The position numbers and the translations under genes were made by a program. Of a stretch of DNA of 51,727 nucleotides, positions 38,897-48,034 are shown piece after piece. Location of the stretch: positions 1 through 51,727 of the forward strand of contig CAJXEB010000012.1 in NCBI GenBank assembly GCA_913052585.1. The letters run 5' to 3'. Source of the stretch: an uncultured Flavobacteriaceae bacterium (GTDB lineage Bacteria; Bacteroidota; Bacteroidia; Flavobacteriales; Flavobacteriaceae). The notes under the pieces were generated by a model. The model was not told the origin of the DNA, ran no database searches, and saw only the letters and a list, made by a program, of their open reading frames with translations. Position 1 is the stretch's first letter. Each line of letters begins with the position of its first letter.

Positions 38897-39799
38897 TTTG
38901 TTTTCTATAAACTGAATAACTTCGGAAGCCTCTGTAGTAAAATCAAACCAGTTAATCCTTTCATTTTTTCTAAACCAAGTACCTTGTCTTTTTGCAAATC
39001 GTCTTGTGTTTTTCTTGATTTCTTCAATTGCTTCTTCTTTAGTAGCCCTACCCTCAAAATAATTAAATAACTCTTTGTATCCAACAGTTTGTAAAGCATT
39101 TAATGTTTTGTGAGGAAGTAAATTTTTTGCTTCTTCCATTAATCCTTCATTCATCATCAAATCTACTCTCAGATTAATTCTTTTATAGACCAACTGTCTG
39201 TCAGCTTGCAAGCCAATAAAAATAGTTTTAAACTCACGTGTTTTACTTTCAGTTTTTAAAAAAGAAGAATAGGGTAGTTTTTGAGATCTACAAACTTCAA
39301 GAGCTCTTAAAACTCTATGGTGATTTTGTAAATCTACCCTAGTGTAATAAGCTGGATCTTTTTGTTTTAATTCTTCCTGAATAAATTTAATACCATGTTT
39401 TTCGTAATCATTATTAAGAGCAATTCTTATTTCTTGAGAAACATCAGGAAATTCATCTAATCCTTTAATAACAGCATCTATATAGAGTCCAGATCCTCCT
39501 ACCATAATAATTACTGGATTTACTTTAAATAGATCTCCTAATAACTGAATTGCATCCTTTTCAAAACTTCCAACATTATAGTCTTCAAAAATAGTTTTGT
39601 TTTGTACGAAGTGATGTTTAACTGCTTTTAATTCATTAGAAGAAGGAACCGCAGTTCCTATATTCATTTCTTTATAAAATTGCCTAGAATCTGCAGATAT
39701 TATTTCAGTAGAAAAATGATTAGCTAATTTAATAGAAAGGGCTGTTTTTCCAATGGCAGTAGGGCCAACAATACAAATAAGTGTTTTTTTATTTTGCAA
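38876..39799 (-). CDS. miaA: tRNA dimethylallyltransferase MiaA
   Basis: Transfers an isopentenyl group to A37 of tRNAs reading UNN codons. The 307-residue protein has the P-loop GPTAIGKTAL, then SADSRQFYKEMNIGTAVP (substrate loop) and GGSGLYIDAVIKGL. The start is TTG at 39799, directly upstream of the ion-channel stop (the two genes abut). Complete. Together with trmD it makes the second position-37 enzyme in the window. Confidence 0.95.
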   Translation of the reverse strand: MQNKKTLICIVGPTAIGKTALSIKLANHFSTEIISADSRQFYKEMNIGTAVPSSNELKAVKHHFVQNKTIFEDYNVGSFEKDAIQLLGDLFKVNPVIIMVGGSGLYIDAVIKGLDEFPDVSQEIRIALNNDYEKHGIKFIQEELKQKDPAYYTRVDLQNHHRVLRALEVCRSQKLPYSSFLKTESKTREFKTIFIGLQADRQLVYKRINLRVDLMMNEGLMEEAKNLLPHKTLNALQTVGYKELFNYFEGRATKEEAIEEIKKNTRRFAKRQGTWFRKNERINWFDFTTEASEVIQFIENKLPISEN

Positions 39800-39800
39800 T

Positions 39801-40640
39801 TTAATCTTCTATTTCTGGATGTAATACTGTTCCACAATGATGGCAATAATTTGAATCGTCAACATGTAATTTTTCGTGACATTGGCGACAAACCCTTGTA
39901 TTTACGTTAACTTTTTCATCACTTGCTTTCGAATATTCTGCACTTACAATTCCGGTAGGTACAGCAATGATACCATAACCCAAAATCATTATAAAAGAAG
40001 CAATTAATTGGCCTAATGGTGTTATTGGAGCAATATCTCCATATCCAACAGTAGTTAGCGTAACAATACTCCAATAGATACTAATGGGGATATTTTTGAA
40101 ACCACTTGCCTCTCCTTCAACTAAATACATTACTGTACCCGATATAATTGCAATAATAAAAACAGTAAATAGAAAAATAAATATTTTAACACGACTATGT
40201 ATTAGAGCATTGGTTAATTTATTAGATTCTCCAATATAACGAGTAACTTTTAGTATTCTAAAAACCCTAAGTAATCGCAAAGCTCTTACTGTTAACAACG
40301 TTTGTGATCCTACTATTAAAAATGATAGGTACAACGGTATGGTAGAAAGAAAATCTATAATACCATAAAAACTAAAAATATATTTTGAAGGTTTTTTTAC
40401 AGTAACAATTCTAGCAATATATTCTATGGAGAAAAAGACGGTAATGATCCACTCTCCATAATTTAAGATTTTATGATACTCTTGATCAATTTCTTGAACA
40501 CTCTCTAACATTACCAAAACAATACTTAATACAATAAGAATTAGTAAAATAACATCGAAAAGTTTCCCCATTGGAGTATCTGCTTCATAAATTATATCAT
40601 GAATTTTTTTACGCCAATTATTTTCTGATAGGTTTTTGAT
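39801..40640 (-). CDS. Voltage-gated-type potassium channel with C-terminal zinc ribbon; start codon non-standard
   Basis: An inner-membrane cation channel of the 6-helix ion-transport family. S4 carries repeated arginines (RALRLLRVFRILKVTR), the pore has the K+ filter TTVGYGD, and a cytoplasmic tail has two CxxC pairs (CRQC, CHHC). The first ATG (40571) begins at MGKLFD, but upstream codons in the same frame read KKIHDIIYEADTP, the conserved start of this family. A stop at 40650-40652 closes the frame, and no ATG, GTG or TTG lies between. I start it at ATC 40640 (KNLSENNW); ATT 40649 is an alternative. Confidence 0.8.
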   Translation of the reverse strand: MKNLSENNWRKKIHDIIYEADTPMGKLFDVILLILIVLSIVLVMLESVQEIDQEYHKILNYGEWIITVFFSIEYIARIVTVKKPSKYIFSFYGIIDFLSTIPLYLSFLIVGSQTLLTVRALRLLRVFRILKVTRYIGESNKLTNALIHSRVKIFIFLFTVFIIAIISGTVMYLVEGEASGFKNIPISIYWSIVTLTTVGYGDIAPITPLGQLIASFIMILGYGIIAVPTGIVSAEYSKASDEKVNVNTRVCRQCHEKLHVDDSNYCHHCGTVLHPEIED

Positions 40641-40689
40641 AAAACTAATTTAATTTATAAAGTTAATGAAAACAAAGTTCATCTAAAAG

Positions 40690-42066
40690 TTAATCCAATT
40701 TTAGAATTTTTTGAACTTTATATTTTCTTAAATATCCCTGTATTATGTGTTGCGTATCTCTATTGTTTTCCATGGGATTTATAATGGATTTTAAAACTTC
40801 AGGATTGCTAATCTGAAAATTAAGATTAAAAAATCCGTATCCTTTATAGGCTCCATTTTTAATTAAAATCACAGAATGTTCATGAATAGACCTTCCTTTA
40901 TCTATCAAAAGCATATTATCAAATTCATACCTAATATTATCAATAAATTTTTGAATTCTTATATTATAATCAATAGGTCTTTCTAGGTCAATACAAGCTC
41001 CTTGACACATTTTTAGACCATAATTAAAACAACCACCTTCAGTTTTCTCAAGATGATTTAATTTTTGACAAAGATTAAATTCATCTGTTACCTTATATAA
41101 AAAACTTTTTGCTTGTTGGTAATTAGTGAATGTTGTAATTATATTTTTTTCTTCTTCTTGTTCCGTTGGAACTTTTTCAATTCTTAAATTGATATAGCCA
41201 TTATCATCAATATATGAATATAGTTGACTCTGAAATATATTTCTTTTTAATGCGTGATTAAAAATAGGTTTTAACTTTTTTATTTCTTGACTTTCTTTAA
41301 GTTGAGCTATTAAATCGTTTCCAGTTTCTTCATAGCTTACAGAAACTACTTCCAATTGAATTTTTTTAGACTTTTTATTATCATTTGTAAAATGCTGAAT
41401 AAGTCTTTTTTTTATGTTTTTACTTTTACCAACATAAATAATCTTCCCATTTTTTCGATGCATATAATATACACCTGTAGTTGTTGGAGCAGATTCAATG
41501 ATGTCTAATAGTTTAGGCTCTAACTGTCTTTTAGGGTCTTTTTTTATAGTATCTGAAATAATTACTTTTTCAATATCCTTTTCCAATAATAACTTAAATA
41601 ATTCTACAGTAGCTTTCGCATCGCCTTGTGCTCGATGACGATCTGTTATTGGAATACCAAGAGATCTTACTAATTTCCCTAAACTGTAGGAGGGAAGATC
41701 TGGAATTAATTTTTTAGATAATTCAACAGTACAAAGCATGTTTTTTTCAAAAGGATAACCTAATCTATCAAACTCGGTAGTAAGAATTCTATTGTCAAAT
41801 TGAGCGTTATGCGCTACAATAGTACAATCATCTGTTATTTCAATAATTCGTTTAGCAACTTCGTGAAATTTTGGAGCATTCCTAAGCATTTGATTGTTAA
41901 TTCCTGTTAGGTTAACAACAAAAGGTTGAATGTTTTTTTCAGGATTAACTAAACTGCAAAATTGATCAACTATTTGATGGCCATCAAATTTATAAATGGC
42001 AATTTCTGTGATACCTTCTTCATTGTATTTACCACCAGTGGTTTCTATGTCTAGGATTGCGTACAA
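40690..42066 (-). CDS. DnaQ-like exonuclease fused to a GIY-YIG nuclease domain
   Basis: A 458-residue two-nuclease fusion. Residues ~1-170 are a DEDD 3'-5' exonuclease (ExoI DIETTG, ExoII HNAQFDNRI, ExoIII HRAQGDAKAT). From ~195 a UvrC/Cho-like GIY-YIG domain follows (TGVYYM...YVGKSKNIKKRL), with the cysteines CFNYGLKMCQGAC later. A DnaQ-UvrC fusion is known in Bacteroidota; it resembles a repair nuclease or Cho-like incision enzyme joined to an exonuclease. Start TTG, MYAILDIETTG. Follows YggS by 9 bp. Confidence 0.9.
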   Translation of the reverse strand: MYAILDIETTGGKYNEEGITEIAIYKFDGHQIVDQFCSLVNPEKNIQPFVVNLTGINNQMLRNAPKFHEVAKRIIEITDDCTIVAHNAQFDNRILTTEFDRLGYPFEKNMLCTVELSKKLIPDLPSYSLGKLVRSLGIPITDRHRAQGDAKATVELFKLLLEKDIEKVIISDTIKKDPKRQLEPKLLDIIESAPTTTGVYYMHRKNGKIIYVGKSKNIKKRLIQHFTNDNKKSKKIQLEVVSVSYEETGNDLIAQLKESQEIKKLKPIFNHALKRNIFQSQLYSYIDDNGYINLRIEKVPTEQEEEKNIITTFTNYQQAKSFLYKVTDEFNLCQKLNHLEKTEGGCFNYGLKMCQGACIDLERPIDYNIRIQKFIDNIRYEFDNMLLIDKGRSIHEHSVILIKNGAYKGYGFFNLNFQISNPEVLKSIINPMENNRDTQHIIQGYLRKYKVQKILKLD

Positions 42067-42075
42067 AATCTTATT

Positions 42076-42744
42076 TTATGCTAAGGTTCTTTTACCAAAA
42101 ATTGAACTTCCAACTCGAATCATAGTACTTCCATTTTTTATAGCAATTGGATAATCATTACTCATACCCATAGAAAGAGTTTTTAAATTACAATTATCAG
42201 ACTTCAGATAAATAAGATTATCAAAAATATATTTTAACATTTCAAATTCTTTTTGAAGTTGCTCTTGATTGTCTGTAAATGTAGCCATTCCCATTAATCC
42301 AACAATTTTTATATTTTGAAAATTTTTAATTTCTTCTGAAGTTAATAAATCCAATACTTCATTTTCTGATAAGCCAAATTTACTTTCTTCGGAAGCTATT
42401 TTTACCTGAAGTAAACAATCTATAACTCGGTTGTTTTTTAAAGCTTGCTTATTTATTTCTGCTAACAATCGCAAACTATCGACCGCATGAATTAAACTCA
42501 CAAAAGGAGCCATGTACTTTACTTTATTTCTTTGGATATGACCAATCATATGCCATTCAATATCTTTTGGCATTTCATCATGTTTAGAAGCCATTTCCTG
42601 AATTTTATTCTCTCCAAAAATTCGTTGCCCAGTATCATAAGCTTCTAATAGATCACTAACCGGTTTAGTTTTTGAAACTGCTACTAAAGCAATATTTTGA
42701 GGTAGTTTGGATTTTATTTTTAATAGATTTTCTGTAATACTCAT
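42076..42744 (-). CDS. YggS-family pyridoxal phosphate homeostasis protein
   Basis: A 222-residue PLP-binding alanine-racemase-like barrel that keeps PLP balanced. PLP lysine is in LVAVSKTKP; HMIGHIQRNK and RVGSSIFGKR are family signatures, and GLMGMATF holds the barrel. Complete and of normal length. DUF1015 gene 3 bp upstream, same strand. Confidence 0.94.
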   Translation of the reverse strand: MSITENLLKIKSKLPQNIALVAVSKTKPVSDLLEAYDTGQRIFGENKIQEMASKHDEMPKDIEWHMIGHIQRNKVKYMAPFVSLIHAVDSLRLLAEINKQALKNNRVIDCLLQVKIASEESKFGLSENEVLDLLTSEEIKNFQNIKIVGLMGMATFTDNQEQLQKEFEMLKYIFDNLIYLKSDNCNLKTLSMGMSNDYPIAIKNGSTMIRVGSSIFGKRTLA

Positions 42745-42747
42745 TTT

Positions 42748-43986
42748 CTAAAATTCATAAATTGTTATGCCACTACGTAATTTAGGCTCAATAAAGGTAC
42801 TTTTTGGTGGCATGGTTAATCCTTCGTCAGCAACGTCTTTTAGCTCTTTAGTTGTAATAGGAAGTAAGTTAAAACCAACAGCAAACTCATTAGAATCTAT
42901 CATTGATTTAATATAGGCTAAATCTGTTTTTCCGTGAGGATATTCGATTCGATTGTTATTTCGTAAATTTTTAATTCCTAAAATAGGTTTTAAAATGGTT
43001 TCAAATAATATTTGAACATCTAAGATATCTAAAGAGTTATTTATTTCATATTCTTCCTTACGAAGATAAAGAGAGTAATATTCACCATCTAGATACATAC
43101 TAAAATGATGCTTTTTACTTGGTTTGTAATAAGTGCTGCCACGGTTTTCAATCCTGAATGATTCATCCAAAGAAATTAAAAACTCTTCTTTACTCAAACC
43201 ATTTAAGTCCCTTATTAGCCTATTGAATTCATAAATTCTTAAATTACTTTCAGGAATTAAATAACTCATAAAGAAGTTATAGGGTTCATCTCCAGTATGA
43301 TTTGGGTTTTCGTTTTTTAATTGGTTTGCTAATAAACTAGAAGATGCAGATCTATGGTGTCCATCTGCTATATAGAGTTTATTCATTTCAGAAAAAATTG
43401 ATTCAATATTTTTGATGATTTTTTCATCATTTACATTCCAAACATAATGAGTATCTCTGTAAGTGGTGGTGAATTCGTATTCAGCTCTTGTTAACATTAC
43501 AGCATCTATAATCTCTTTTAATTGATTATTATCAGGATAGGTGAGGAGTACTGGTTCGGCATTAAAGCCCACAGTTTTTAAATATTGTTCAAATATAACT
43601 TCTTTCCTTTCTAAAGTTTTTTCGTGTTTTTTTATAACATTATTTTGATAATCTAGTGTGCTTGCTCCACCAATAATTCCATTTGACTCATAGCCTTCTT
43701 TACTTATAATTTTATAAAAATAAAAGCAAGGCATTTCATCTTGTATAAAAACGTCATCTTCTTTAAATTCTCTATATCTATTTCTAACCAATGTGTATCG
43801 TCTTTCTCCAGTGATACGCTTTTGGTACTTATAGCCAGGGTTTACAATGTGTAAAAAGGAAAATGGATTGTCTCTTAATCGGGCATTTTTTTCCTTAGTA
43901 GAATAACTTTCATAAGATCTAGAAGCGATTAAACCTACTTTATCTCGAGTTGGACGTACTGCTTTAAAAGGAATAATTTTTGCCAT
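42748..43986 (-). CDS. DUF1015-family protein
   Basis: A 412-residue protein of the broadly conserved DUF1015 family, begun MAKIIPFKAVRPTRDKVG and carrying the invariant DGHHRSASS in its middle (~210), which looks like a nucleotide- or metal-binding site. No signal peptide or membrane segment. Biochemical role unknown to me. It sits in a run with hydroxyacyl-CoA dehydrogenase upstream and YggS downstream, an order I associate with flavobacteria. Confidence 0.88.
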   Translation of the reverse strand: MAKIIPFKAVRPTRDKVGLIASRSYESYSTKEKNARLRDNPFSFLHIVNPGYKYQKRITGERRYTLVRNRYREFKEDDVFIQDEMPCFYFYKIISKEGYESNGIIGGASTLDYQNNVIKKHEKTLERKEVIFEQYLKTVGFNAEPVLLTYPDNNQLKEIIDAVMLTRAEYEFTTTYRDTHYVWNVNDEKIIKNIESIFSEMNKLYIADGHHRSASSSLLANQLKNENPNHTGDEPYNFFMSYLIPESNLRIYEFNRLIRDLNGLSKEEFLISLDESFRIENRGSTYYKPSKKHHFSMYLDGEYYSLYLRKEEYEINNSLDILDVQILFETILKPILGIKNLRNNNRIEYPHGKTDLAYIKSMIDSNEFAVGFNLLPITTKELKDVADEGLTMPPKSTFIEPKLRSGITIYEF

Positions 43987-44028
43987 TGAAATCGGGTTTA
44001 GTATTTATTGAAAAACACTAATATAAAA

Positions 44029-44916
44029 TTATATAAATTGCGTTGAAACATTTTCAGCTCTTCTACTTACGCTATAATCGTAAAATCCTTCTCCACTTTT
44101 AATACCTAGTTTCCCAGCTCTAACCATATTAACTAATAATGGACAAGGTGCATATTTTGGATTTTTAAACCCATTATGCATTACATTTAAAATAGACAAG
44201 CATACATCTAGACCAATAAAATCTGCTAATTGCAATGGTCCCATTGGGTGAGCCATTCCTAATTTCATTACGGTATCTATTTCCTGCACACCCGCAACAC
44301 CATTGTATAAAGTTTCAATAGCCTCATTAATCATAGGCATCAAAATACGATTTGCAACAAAACCTGGATAATCATTAACTTCAACAGGTATTTTATTTAG
44401 TTTTTCTGAAATTGCTTTTACAATATCATAAGTTTCTTTACTCGTATTATAACCTTTTATAATTTCAACCAATTTCATAATTGGAACAGGATTCATAAAA
44501 TGCATTCCTATTACCATTTCAGGTCTAGATGTTACTGCTGCAATTTGCGTGATAGAAATGGAAGAAGTATTACTCGCTAGAATTGTATCTTTAGGACAGA
44601 ATTTATCTAAATCTCTGAAGATATTTAGTTTTAAGTCTAAATTTTCAGTTGCAGCTTCTACTACTAAACTTGAATATTTAACGCCTTCTTGTAAACTAGT
44701 ATTCGTAGTTATATTATTAAGAGTACGTTGCTTGTCTTCTTCCGTAATTTTTTCTTTAGCAACCATTCTGTCCAAATTTTTGGTAATAGTCGCAATTCCT
44801 TTGTTCAAAGAATTTTCTGAAAGATCAATTAGTTGTACTTTAAAATCAAATTGAGCAAAAGTGTGAGCAATACCATTTCCCATAGTTCCTGCTCCTATAA
44901 CTGCAATGTTTTTCAT
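44029..44916 (-). CDS. 3-hydroxybutyryl-CoA-type 3-hydroxyacyl-CoA dehydrogenase
   Basis: Oxidises 3-hydroxyacyl-CoA to 3-ketoacyl-CoA with NAD+ in fatty-acid or butyrate metabolism. The 295-residue protein has the Rossmann loop IGAGTMGNGIAH, the catalytic His in GMHFMNPVP, a following Glu in KLVEIIKG, and the Asn of GFVANRILMP. Stand-alone length as in hbd-type enzymes. No thiolase or crotonase is nearby. A short CCCG-loop-CGGG hairpin lies just upstream of its ATG. Confidence 0.92.
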   Translation of the reverse strand: MKNIAVIGAGTMGNGIAHTFAQFDFKVQLIDLSENSLNKGIATITKNLDRMVAKEKITEEDKQRTLNNITTNTSLQEGVKYSSLVVEAATENLDLKLNIFRDLDKFCPKDTILASNTSSISITQIAAVTSRPEMVIGMHFMNPVPIMKLVEIIKGYNTSKETYDIVKAISEKLNKIPVEVNDYPGFVANRILMPMINEAIETLYNGVAGVQEIDTVMKLGMAHPMGPLQLADFIGLDVCLSILNVMHNGFKNPKYAPCPLLVNMVRAGKLGIKSGEGFYDYSVSRRAENVSTQFI

Positions 44917-44958
44917 ATGTATGCCCGCAAATACGGGTGAATTTTATTAAACTTAATT

Positions 44959-45927
44959 TTATATTTCTTTAAAGTTTTCTATTACTTGCATGGCAACTCT
45001 TAAGGCTTCTGTTCCTTGAGTTAACGTTACAATAGGTGTAGTGTTATTATTAATAGCATCTGCAAATGTTTCTAATTCATCTAAAATGGCATTATTTGAA
45101 TCCACATCTGGGTTTTCAAAATATATTTGCTTTTTAATTCCTTCTGCATTGGTTAAAATCATTGCAAAATCATCAGGATTTTTGGGAGCATCTTTCATTT
45201 TTACCACTTCACATTTCTTTTCTAAGAAATCAACAGATATATAGGCGTCTTTTTGAAAGAACCTAGACTTACGCATATTCTTCATGGAGATTCTACTAGC
45301 AGTAAGGTTAGCTACACAGCCATTTTCAAATTCAATGCGAGCGTTGGCAATATCAGGGGTTTGACTTATTACTGAAACACCATTTGCTGTTACTGTTTTT
45401 ACTTTAGATTTTACTACACTTAAAATAGCGTCAATATCATGAATCATTAAATCTAGTACAACTGATACGTCGGTACCTCTTGGGTTAAATTCTGCTAATC
45501 GGTGTGATTCAATAAACATTGGATTATCAATTTGTTTGTTTACTGCAGTAAAAGCTGGGTTAAATCGCTCTACTTGACCTACCTGGCCTCTAACTCCATT
45601 TTTTTTAGCCAACTCTCTGATAGTTTCAGCTTCTTCAACAGTTTTTGTAATTGGCTTTTCAATAAATAAATGCCTACCAGCATCTAGCACTTTTTTGGCG
45701 CAATCAAAATGAAAAAGCGTAGGAGTTACCACATCAACCATATCACAAGCTTCGATTAAAGCCTCCATCGTAGGAAAACTTTTATAACCGAATTCTTCTG
45801 AAATCATTTTTGCTGCTTCAGAATCGGAATCGTGAAAGCCAACAAGGTTGTATTTTGTAGATTGATTTAATAGTTTTAAATGAATTTTACCTAGGTGACC
45901 TGCACCTATAACTCCTGCGTTTAACAT
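44959..45927 (-). CDS. Gfo/Idh/MocA-family oxidoreductase
   Basis: A 322-residue NAD(P)-dependent oxidoreductase. The Rossmann fold is GVIGAGHLGKIHLKL (near residue 7-20), and the signature EKPITKTVEEA gives the conserved Lys of the family. FNPRGTDVSVVLDLMIHDID is the substrate-domain start with the conserved Asp/His pair. Substrate unknown; many relatives act on sugars or inositols. A TATCTTTG element lies upstream at 45944-45951. Confidence 0.9.
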   Translation of the reverse strand: MLNAGVIGAGHLGKIHLKLLNQSTKYNLVGFHDSDSEAAKMISEEFGYKSFPTMEALIEACDMVDVVTPTLFHFDCAKKVLDAGRHLFIEKPITKTVEEAETIRELAKKNGVRGQVGQVERFNPAFTAVNKQIDNPMFIESHRLAEFNPRGTDVSVVLDLMIHDIDAILSVVKSKVKTVTANGVSVISQTPDIANARIEFENGCVANLTASRISMKNMRKSRFFQKDAYISVDFLEKKCEVVKMKDAPKNPDDFAMILTNAEGIKKQIYFENPDVDSNNAILDELETFADAINNNTTPIVTLTQGTEALRVAMQVIENFKEI

Positions 45928-45943
45928 CGAATTCTGTTTTTTA

Positions 45944-45951
45944 CAAAGATA
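45944..45951 (-). promoter_or_regulatory. Promoter -7 element for the Gfo/Idh gene
   Basis: TATCTTTG on the minus strand, full match, ~17 bp before the ATG at 45927. Confidence 0.4.
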
Positions 45952-46063
45952 ATAGTATTTATCTAAATGTTCTCATAAAGAGGTTTAGTTATTGACTTGT
46001 TCTTAATGCAAAAAATTAGAATGTTTTTTATTTATAAGGCAGTGACTTCGCAGCTTAAGTTTG

Positions 46064-46071
46064 TACTTTTG
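46064..46071 (+). promoter_or_regulatory. Promoter -7 element for the cyanophycinase-like gene
   Basis: TACTTTTG, full match, giving a leader of ~20 nt before the GTG start at 46095. Confidence 0.4.
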
Positions 46072-46094
46072 TTGAAATTAAAACCTTTAGGCTC

Positions 46095-47375
46095 GTGAAA
46101 ATTTCTTTTTCAATTTTATTTTTTATTTTCCCTTTATCTTTTTTTGCTCAGAATTATACAAGTTATTTTACAGGAGATTTAGCAGACGTTACTACAAATC
46201 ATCAATATGGAGTTTGTTTAATGGGTGGTGCAACCGAACATGATGAGGCAATGAAATGGTTCTTAATGAAAGCAGATGGGGGAGATGTAGTGGTGCTTAG
46301 AGCTAGTGGTAGTGATGGTTATAATGATTATTTCTATTCAGAGTTAGGAGTTACTATAAATTCTGTCGAAACCCTTGTTATTAATAATGCAGCAGGAGGT
46401 ATAGATCCTTATGTTCTTCAACAAGTAGCAAATGCAGAAGCTATTTGGTTTGCAGGTGGAAATCAATATGATTATGTGAGCTTTTTTAAAGATAATGAAA
46501 TGGAAACATTATTAAATGAGCATATAAATGTAAAACAAGCTGTTATAGGAGGAACCAGTGCAGGGATGGCAATTATGGGAGGATATTATTTTGATGCTGC
46601 AAATGGTACTGTTACCTCTAGTCAAGCACTTAATAACCCTTATCACTCTAAAGTTTCTTTAGGTATTCATGATTTTATCGAACTCCCTTTTTTTGAAAAT
46701 GTAATTACCGATAGTCATTATGACGATCCGGACAGGAGAGGTAGACATACTGCATTTTTAGCACGTTTTGCAACTGATGAAGGTATGCGCTCATTTGGTA
46801 TTGCATGTAATGAATATACAGCAGTTTGTATAGATGAAAATGCTAATGCATCTGTATATGGAGATTATCCAAATTATGAAGAATATGCTTATTTTCTTCA
46901 AGCAAATTGTATAACCGATTTCCAACCTGAAAACTGTACTTCAGGAAATCCTTTAACTTGGACAGGCAACAATGATGCAGTGCGTGTTTATAAAGTTCCT
47001 GGTACACAAACAGGAGAAAACACTTTTAATATTAATGATTGGAAAACAGGTAGTGGTGGTACATGGGAACATTGGTTTGTAGATAACGGCACCATTTCAT
47101 ATACACCGGGCGAAAATCCAAATTGTGAAATTTTAGGACAAAATACTTTTGAAGAGTTACAGGTTTCAGTTTATCCTAATCCATTTATAGATTATATTTA
47201 TGTGAATAGCACATCTGATATTAAGTATGTTTTATACGATCTATTCGGAAGAGAAATTAAGACAGGAACTCTTAATTCTGAAATAATTAATACGCATCAA
47301 CTGTCATCTGGAATATATTTTCTGAAGGTTTTTTCAGAACAGAAATCAAAAATTGTTAAACTTTATAAAAAATAA
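46095..47375 (+). CDS. Secreted cyanophycinase-like S51 peptidase with T9SS C-terminal domain
   Basis: A 426-residue exported protein. Signal peptide 1-18 (ends FFAQ), then a cyanophycinase/peptidase-E-type domain with the nucleophile loop GGTSAGMAIMGG (Ser) and the SHYDDPDRRGR segment. The last ~70 residues (VYPNPFIDYIYV to IVKLYKK) are a T9SS type A sorting domain. Such enzymes cleave beta-Asp-Arg dipeptides or related peptides outside the cell; the true substrate is open. Start GTG. pcm follows 3 bp downstream. Confidence 0.88.
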   Translation: MKISFSILFFIFPLSFFAQNYTSYFTGDLADVTTNHQYGVCLMGGATEHDEAMKWFLMKADGGDVVVLRASGSDGYNDYFYSELGVTINSVETLVINNAAGGIDPYVLQQVANAEAIWFAGGNQYDYVSFFKDNEMETLLNEHINVKQAVIGGTSAGMAIMGGYYFDAANGTVTSSQALNNPYHSKVSLGIHDFIELPFFENVITDSHYDDPDRRGRHTAFLARFATDEGMRSFGIACNEYTAVCIDENANASVYGDYPNYEEYAYFLQANCITDFQPENCTSGNPLTWTGNNDAVRVYKVPGTQTGENTFNINDWKTGSGGTWEHWFVDNGTISYTPGENPNCEILGQNTFEELQVSVYPNPFIDYIYVNSTSDIKYVLYDLFGREIKTGTLNSEIINTHQLSSGIYFLKVFSEQKSKIVKLYKK

Positions 47376-47378
47376 TCC

Positions 47379-48020
47379 TTGCAAGATACTTTTACCCATA
47401 AAGGAATGAGAAAAAAATTAGTAGAAACCCTTGTAAAGAAGGGAATTACTAATATGGAAGTTTTAAATGCAATCGATAAAATCCCTCGACATTTATTTAT
47501 GGATTCTGGTTTTATTGATCATGCTTATGTGGATAAAGCTTTTCCAATAGGAGCCGATCAAACCATTTCTCAACCCTATACAGTTGCAAGACAATCGGAG
47601 CTTTTAGAACTTGAAAAAGGTGCAAAGATTTTAGAAATTGGTACTGGAAGCGGTTATCAAACAGCGGTTTTACTAGAAATGGGTATGCAAGTCTATTCTA
47701 TTGAACGTCAAAACGAGTTGTTTAAAAAAACAAAACTGTTTTTACCTAAGTTGGGTTATAGAGCTAAAAAACTAATTTTTGGGGATGGTTATATAGGTCT
47801 TAAAGTAGAAGCTCCTTTTGACGGTATTGTCGTAACTGCAGGTGCACCTTTTGTGCCGAAACCATTATTAGCTCAATTAAAAATAGGAGCTAAGTTAGTT
47901 ATTCCTGTTGGGGACGAAAGTCAAATAATGACCGTTTTTACGCGTACTTCGGCAACAGAATTTAATAAAGAGGAATTTGGAGAATTTCGATTTGTCCCTT
48001 TATTAGAAAATAAGAATTAG
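47379..48020 (+). CDS. pcm: Protein-L-isoaspartate O-methyltransferase Pcm
   Basis: Repairs isoaspartyl damage by methylating L-isoaspartate residues. The 213-residue protein has a Rossmann methyltransferase: the SAM loop LEIGTGSGYQTAVL, the substrate segment QTISQPYTVARQ, and the region FDGIVVTAGAP. TTG start at 47379, directly after the peptidase gene. The pairing with a peptidase able to act on isoaspartyl-type bonds is suggestive, but not proof of linked function. Confidence 0.94.
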   Translation: MQDTFTHKGMRKKLVETLVKKGITNMEVLNAIDKIPRHLFMDSGFIDHAYVDKAFPIGADQTISQPYTVARQSELLELEKGAKILEIGTGSGYQTAVLLEMGMQVYSIERQNELFKKTKLFLPKLGYRAKKLIFGDGYIGLKVEAPFDGIVVTAGAPFVPKPLLAQLKIGAKLVIPVGDESQIMTVFTRTSATEFNKEEFGEFRFVPLLENKN

Positions 48021-48034
48021 AAGTTAAGAAATGC

